A stretch of DNA of 64,000 nucleotides from Hermatobates lingyangjiaoensis. Taxonomy: Eukaryota; Arthropoda; Insecta; Hemiptera; Hermatobatidae. The DNA is taken from the NCBI GenBank assembly GCA_026182355.1, contig JAPFBL010000002.1, positions 310,001 to 374,000 of the forward strand, in the 5' to 3' direction. The notes beneath the pieces were generated by a model that searched no databases, was not told the DNA's origin, and saw only the letters and a list, made by a program, of their open reading frames with translations. Both the position numbers and the translations under genes were made by a program. Of the stretch, positions 58,701 through 64,000 are shown piece after piece; position 1 is the first letter of the stretch; each line of letters begins with the position of its first letter.

Positions 58701-58993
58701 TTGGTCAAACTGGTAAATCATTAAAGACACGTGTAAAACAACACCAATACAACTTAAGTAGACAGGAAAAAAGTAGTGCCTTATTCTTGCATATAAAAAA
58801 TGAAAATCATCATATTGATTGGACAGGAGCTAAATTTATTACCTATGAAAAATCAATGTTGTTAAGAAATATTATTGAATCGTCTCTAATTAAATTTAAT
58901 AGATCAAATATTATAAACATTAGTAACGGTCTCTTCAAACTTGATACTTTCGTCACGAGGGCAATAGCCTCTTCAAAGAGGGTTGACAGCTAG
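58700..58993 (+). pseudogene. PLE GIY-YIG endonuclease C-terminus
   Basis: 97 codons and a TAG, open throughout. It begins IGQTGKSLKTRVKQHQYNLS, the second half of the GIY-YIG motif with the conserved Arg (TRVKQH). Then come SALFLHIKNENHHIDW, KFITYEKSMLLRNIIESSL with the conserved Glu, and NISNGLFKLDTFVTRAIASS at the end. In Penelope-like elements this domain follows the reverse transcriptase and nicks target DNA. The reverse transcriptase is absent: the frame starts abruptly at (TA)n. The stop is followed by about 155 bp of 3' UTR and the family A tail at 59.15 kb, so the piece is a 5'-truncated insertion that ends normally. Confidence 0.85.
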
Positions 58994-59149
58994 CGGATAG
59001 TTTTTTACTCTTTCTTACTGTACTCCTCTGTTTCCCCAAACATCTCGTTCTGGACATTAGTCCTTTCCTGCACTTTCACCCTTTTAAAATACCACTCTTC
59101 CCTCCCACTCTTCTCAACTCCTCACCAGATGTTCTCTGAATCTAGTGTT

Positions 59150-59245
59150 TCAGTTGGGTTTTTGACTCTGACGAAGACCGCTTGTTACGGTTGAAACATC
59201 TTAGTCTTGTTTTCCCATTTTCTTATTGTGGTTTGATCATTTATA
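59150..59245 (+). mobile_element. PLE 3' tail, family A, single copy
   Basis: Starts CAGTTGGGTTTTTGACTCTG and ends TTATTGTGGTTTGATCATTT at a short TA tract. It is the natural 3' end of the endonuclease ORF at 58.70-58.99 kb. The motif is intact apart from GAAACATCTT (for GAAAGATCTT), which weakens stem III. Unlike the other family A copies it has no inverted partner arm. Confidence 0.8.
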
Positions 59246-59699
59246 TATATATTATTTAATATGGTTACCTACCCCCCCCCCCAAATTAATTAAATTATGT
59301 ATAGTTGATTGTAATTTTCAATTTTTAAACAGCTTTTATAAACAAAAAGTTACTCTTCATCTATGTAATAGCTCATCTCTTCTCTTGAGTAATTTATGTG
59401 TGGAACTTTACTATACTGAGGACTTTGTCATATATATTTAACTAAGATAAATGGTTCCAATATATCGATGATAAATTTATCTATGTACTAGATAAAAGGT
59501 ACCATTCTAACAATATTAAACTCATCAGTTGCAACGACCCTATTCACAATGAAAGAAAAATTAAATTGTACATTTTTTCTTCTTAGATATCCTTATACAT
59601 AGATTCTTTGAAGAGTTATTTTTTATTGTGTATAGAAAATTTATCAATGTGCTTACTTCTAAATACCTTAGAAGAAGTACGATTTCACTAGTGTCAGTT
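59246..59699. other. AT-rich spacer between two PLE tails
   Basis: Includes a C10 run at 59272-59281. The open frame 59226-59441 has no motif. It could be degraded PLE sequence. Confidence 0.35.
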
Positions 59700-59800
59700 C
59701 AAATGTGACTCTGACGAAGACCAGTTATATTAGTCGAAAGATCTCAGTGCAACTTTTGAATTTCTTACAGTGGTTTAGGCATTGGTTTAATTTCACAAGT
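59700..59800 (+). mobile_element. Diverged PLE tail, family A relative
   Basis: AATGTGACTCTGACGAAGAC, GTCGAAAGATCTCAGTGCAA and TTTCTTACAGTGGTTTAGGC-ATTGGTTT follow the same order as family A (ending TTATTGTGGTTTGATCATT) with many substitutions. It carries the diverged hammerhead-like motif at 59707-59748. Confidence 0.65.
59707..59748 (+). ncRNA. Hammerhead-like motif, diverged family A
   Basis: Stem I GACT/AGT (59707-59710, 59746-59748), CTGACGA (59711-59717), extra A, stem II GAC/GTC (59719-59721, 59733-59735) around an 11-nt loop, GAA (59736-59738), stem III AGA/TCT, C17 (59745). Against family A the loop and upper stem II are all different, yet the lower stem is still paired, with G-U replaced by G-C. 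The cleavage-site base is the canonical C. Confidence 0.6.
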
Positions 59801-62399
59801 CTCAATATTTTGTGAATAACAAAAAAAAATTTATACATAAATATATGTATATCGAAATTAATATAAACATAGTAATAAGAATCATATGATAAAATGGTGT
59901 GAAAATAAAAATTTGTTTTTCCTGTTTTAGATATTGGAAAAACATAGTGGAAGGTTCCTGATCAAAATTAATTATAGAAGGCTGATCGATGCTAGCATAG
60001 AATCTTATAGGCTGGAAAAATATTAATTGCGAAAATGATTAGGCAGACTGGACCCATCAGTAAATTGCAGCAGATTAACACAAACATGGACTAATTAATA
60101 AACATTGACCTGCCAAAGTATTAATTCGACCCTTCAAGTTTATATAAATATACACGTTATTCTATTTCTCAAGACATCATTTTCTTTAATTTCATTAAAT
60201 TGTTAATTTTCTTATGTAAGTTTACCTTTGTTGGCTCTACTGTATACTGTCTTTTACCAACTGACTTTTCAATATTTTACCCGTGTTTCTATATTGCCTT
60301 TCTGTAAACATGTTATATATAAAGTTGTTGCTCTCTAATTGCATTAAGTCTCAGAGATTTTTTTTACAAATATTTGTTGTTTTCTCTTCATTTATTTGTT
60401 TATTTTGTCTATTTGCATTATTATGATTATGCTATGTTTGTCTAACTGAATTGATCGTATTGGAGTCATCTGTGAGTGGCTTTAGTCTTCCATTATTTTA
60501 CTTCTTTCTAAAGGCATAGTAGCGCCAAATATATTAAAAACAAATTTATATAATATTGTTTACGATACTCAGGACGATAGTGAAATGTTCTTAATATTCT
60601 CAATAGTTTTGCCACCTGTCAGGTATAAATCTGTATGTTCACTGACTTTTTAATCATGAATTAATTTATAGATGCATATAGACTAAATGTTTAGATGTAT
60701 ATACGTCTTTAATAAAACTTGCTGTGACTCTTGCAAATTGCATAAAATTTTGCAATAAACTGCAAATTACTGAAATATTTTATGACAGTTGGGAGGGATA
60801 TAATCTTAACTTTCCATTTTATAATTTATAAAACAACTTGCTTCCCTGTTTATATTTTCATATTAAACTCTCAATTAATGGGGCATATATTAAAGGCAAA
60901 ACATATTCCCTCTTCTGTCCTTAAAAGATGACAGAATAAAAATTTTAAGGAATCAAAAAATGCGAGATAATATGATATGGTTATGCTCTTAAGATTATAT
61001 AAGGTAGTTCAAGCTATTTTATTTAATTAGTTGGGATTTGTTTAATTGTCGAAATTCATTTAGTTAATTAAATAGGAAACTTTAAATTATATTATAAATT
61101 AATGTGAAATATAATTAAAGAATGTTAGTTTATAAACTTTAAATTATATGTAACATAAAAGAGGTTTTTTGAATTCGCTATAGATTATTGTAATATATTT
61201 CCGATAAAGAATTATAACCTTTTAATGAATGTTTTAATTACTTTTTCTTGACAAGTTGTTTTTTCACTACTTCTATTAAAATTTATAACAAATATTACAT
61301 GATTATTGTTTCTTATTCTTAAGATAATTACAGCCCTTAATTAACAGTTTATCTTATAATAAATGTTGTATTGTTTTAATTCTTGGATAAATTTGTGAAG
61401 TATTATTAAGGCATGATATTTAAGAACTGAATTTCAGTAGATAGAAGTTGTTAATAGAATCGAAAAAGAAAATTAAAAATGTGTATTGCAGCGTTATATG
61501 TGGTTCAATCGAGGGAGAGCTATGAGTAATCTAGCTATGGTGGAATATTATTTACTCCAGTGATTAATAAGATTTCATTTACAGTAGGAACATTATTAAT
61601 AATGCTTGCTCCAGGTAAACACGACGGAACCAGTAGGAGGATAAAGTTATGTAGATGACAATCATCAGGTTGAGGTTATATTTAAATGTGCTATTATTTT
61701 TTAAGAAAAACATAATCTGCGTATTATTATTTAAAATATTCAATTTATTTAGTACATATGGAACACGAGGGAAAATCAATAAATAAATAAAAAATGAATC
61801 TATTAAAATTAAATCCAAACAATTTGCTATTTTAATAAGAATATTAACATCTAACGCTAATTGACGGCATCTTAATAAGTCTGCTATACCAAAAATCTAG
61901 ATAACAGAAACAACCAATTATCAAGGGATTAACAGAACTCTTTTAGTGGCGTGACAGGGAACCACCTTACTACCGAGGCACCTGGTATCTCTTTCCATTA
62001 AAAACTGGAAAGGAGAATGGAGAATTAGATATGTTTTGAAAGTGCAAAATCACTGACTGTGCAGTAAAATGATTAGTAGAGAGTTGAAATAAATCGTGAT
62101 ACATCTAAAGTAAGATTTAATCTAAAAAGGAATATCTATAGCAATTCCATTTTTATTTAAATTATGTTATTAGTTGTAATCAAATTTTAAAATTTAAATG
62201 AAATAAAAAAAATGCCATACTTTAGAATAGACTTGGACATCACTTAATGAATAGAAACTGGATCACTTAACTTTAAACTACTTACAGAAAGCTTTGAGAT
62301 TATAGTAAGTCCCTATTATCTTCAAAATAACCATTTACATGAACTGATGAAAATGGAATTTATATAAAAAAAAAATAGGAAAATATAGGAAAGGAGGTG
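59801..62399. other. AT-rich intergenic DNA
   Basis: Nothing is assigned on either strand. Confidence 0.45.
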
Positions 62400-62640
62400 A
62401 GAATGTGAGTTAGTGTCGTGACTAAGCGGGAGGCAGGAAGTGCTCAGGCCTTGAGATAGGCAAGCAGCAAGTGGTCATTAGCATGGCACATTATGTAGCA
62501 CAATCAAGAAAACATTGGGGTGACGCTGACCACGCGCAGCACTGACGCCGTGCCCGCTAGCTCTAACTTACTAAGAGTAGCAGTTGAGTTAGCTCATGTT
62601 CACCAAGGCTTAGCACTAACTAGCTAATTCTAAATTAGCA
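62400..62640. other. GC-richer island, unassigned
   Basis: 62410-62590 (for example CACGCGCAGCACTGACGCCG at about 62532) is much GC-richer than anything within 2 kb. No frame stays open, no A/B-box pair is clear, and it has no partner in the window. It may be a repeat, an RNA gene or a transfer from elsewhere. Confidence 0.3.
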
Positions 62641-63489
62641 TATGCATACCAAAAATGTCAAAAATAATCCTTAAAGTGTAAACAGATTTATCGTCATTTT
62701 ACGTTTATTTAGCTAAATTGGGACGATACAGTAGGAATACCTGAAAAAAATGTAAAATTCGTGCTGATGGACAAGGAACATCAAGGATAGTACATGCATC
62801 AAGCATAGAATTCTCAATAATAGGTTAAGCATGGCATGCATTAGAGATTTCAAATTGATTTATTCCAACTGCTTCACGATTTTCTTTTACAACACTTAGA
62901 GTTTAATACATTCTTAAAGTTGGATTCTCATAAAATTTTTTAAGCTAATCTAAACAAATCATACAAGTAGAGCAGGTGTATTATCTAAGTAGATTTTCAC
63001 ATTTTTAAGGCTTTCTCCAGCAGTGACCAATGGCTAACTACTTTCATAGCATACTTATTTTAGGTATCCATCACATGGAAAGATTTAATATTCTAGTTTT
63101 GCAATTTGGAGACAAAATTTTTTTTTAAATTCACGAAATGAGCCATAATGTTTTTTTTTGACGAATGTTCTCCAAAAACTATAGAACTTATCGCTTATAA
63201 GAGCTACATGTGTTTAATTGCATCAGTATCCATCGAGCGATATTAGTCTAACGTGCGCCCAAGCTTATAGATTCAATAATATGTCAGTATTTCTACCTTT
63301 TCAGGAATAATTGACCTTTTCATTTTATCAAAGAATTTGAAAGTTTTTTAACTTATATCATTAAATTAACGTATGTTTACTTTACTGTTAGTTCCATAAT
63401 TTATTCAAAACTTCAACTCTCTAAAATTAGAAAACAGATAAAACAGTATTTAAAAGCAGATAATGGATAATAACCTTTAAATGAGAGAA
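62641..63489. other. AT-rich intergenic DNA
   Basis: A good minus-strand acceptor (TTTACATTTTTTTCAG, near 62742) is followed by only 11 open codons. Nothing is assigned. Confidence 0.35.
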
Positions 63490-63725
63490 TATTTTTCGTA
63501 AACTATATGTCTCACATTTTTTGTCAGACTTTTTGGGTACAATACCAAAATGATCCATCAATCGATTTGACCTGTATATATGTTTTGAATATAAACCCAC
63601 CTACAAATTACATGCTACATCAAATAACAATACTTAAAAAATGGACTTAGAGAACTTCAAAATCTGTGAGTTTGTCAAAATCTCAAAATCAAATTTTTTT
63701 TTATGAATAATACCCTGTTAAACTT
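63490..63725 (-). repeat. Diverged family D fragment
   Basis: The minus strand shows AAAAAATTTGATTTTGAGAT, TTTTGACAAACTCACAG, AGTTCTCTAAGTCCA and a TAGGTGGGTTTATATTC run in family D order. Identity is low. Confidence 0.5.
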
Positions 63726-64000
63726 ATTTAGTTGAAAAGTAAACATCTATCAGCATTGGATTAACCTTTCAAATCAGGGATTTAAAATTGTCTATTTACT
63801 ACAGAATAATTAGATATTTATCGCCCTAAATTCACCGTTCGCACATTGTTTTTCAAAAATTAAAAGGCTACCTATATATCTTAAATGCAGGGTTAACTTC
63901 TGTAAAAACATATCCTACTTTGGAACAATATTAAACACATTTTTAAAAAAATATAGCAAAACTACTGAATGATTAAGTGAATATCTTAGTCATTGAATAT
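63726..64000. other. AT-rich intergenic DNA
   Basis: Nothing is recognised up to the window edge. Confidence 0.4.

Noticed and set aside
62395..62480. Possible tRNA gene in the GC-rich island
   Set aside because: No B box (GGTTCRANNCC) and no cloverleaf arms could be found at proper spacing.

Overview
This is an AT-rich window from an animal nuclear genome. It has no operons, ribosome binding sites or long ORFs. It has short exons with GT/AG splice signals, long introns, microsatellites ((TA)n, (GA)n, (CA)n), tRNA-derived SINE-like repeats, a hAT-type MITE, decayed LINEs and many Penelope-like element (PLE) pieces. The Jockey-like LINE remnant at 4.1-4.6 kb mildly favours an arthropod, perhaps an arachnid or an AT-rich insect. 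A mollusc cannot be excluded from sequence alone.

Layout. 1-8.5 kb is AT-rich spacer with one decayed LINE RT (minus) and one SINE-like body. 8.5-9.3 kb holds (TA)n tracts with PLE-tail foldbacks. 11.9-13.5 kb is a 1.6-kb copy of an interspersed repeat (family D here), with relatives near 16.2, 16.7, 18.1, 21.1, 37.8, 38.1, 45.5 and 63.5 kb. 19.56-20.12 kb is a 560-bp hAT MITE with an 8-bp target duplication. 23.1-23.4 kb is a PLE 3' end. 25.0-33.4 kb is the best host gene candidate: a five-exon minus-strand gene whose introns are all phase 1, coding 184 residues, with a hydrophobic N-terminus and an AATAAA signal. Its first intron carries a second PLE 3' end. 35.5-36.2 kb is a plus-strand PLE relic. 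37.7-39.9 kb is two family D copies in tandem. 40.4-41.2 kb is a long inverted repeat. 43.5-44.8 kb is a LINE relic, a foldback, a PLE 5' fragment and a PLE-tail foldback in a row. 46.5-46.8 kb is a near-perfect 122-bp foldback. 48.3 and 52.5-52.9 kb are minisatellites. 57.6 kb is a lone, well-formed minus-strand exon. 58.2-59.8 kb is a PLE cluster with an N-terminal piece, a foldback, a GIY-YIG endonuclease piece and tails.

Main finding. The PLE tails share a three-way-junction motif that matches the hammerhead ribozyme core: CTGANGA, stem II, GAAA, a short loopless stem III, NUH, with stem I closing flush on both sides. I find it in at least three unrelated tail sequences (A, B, C). A diverged copy keeps stem II with different bases. 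At three places the motif follows the C-terminus of the PLE endonuclease ORF. All versions carry one extra nucleotide between CTGANGA and stem II. Hammerheads in PLEs are an established class; the shared insertion and the mirrored pairs inside foldbacks sitting in (TA)n are the parts worth testing.

I found no tRNA or rRNA gene, no CRISPR array and no virus.
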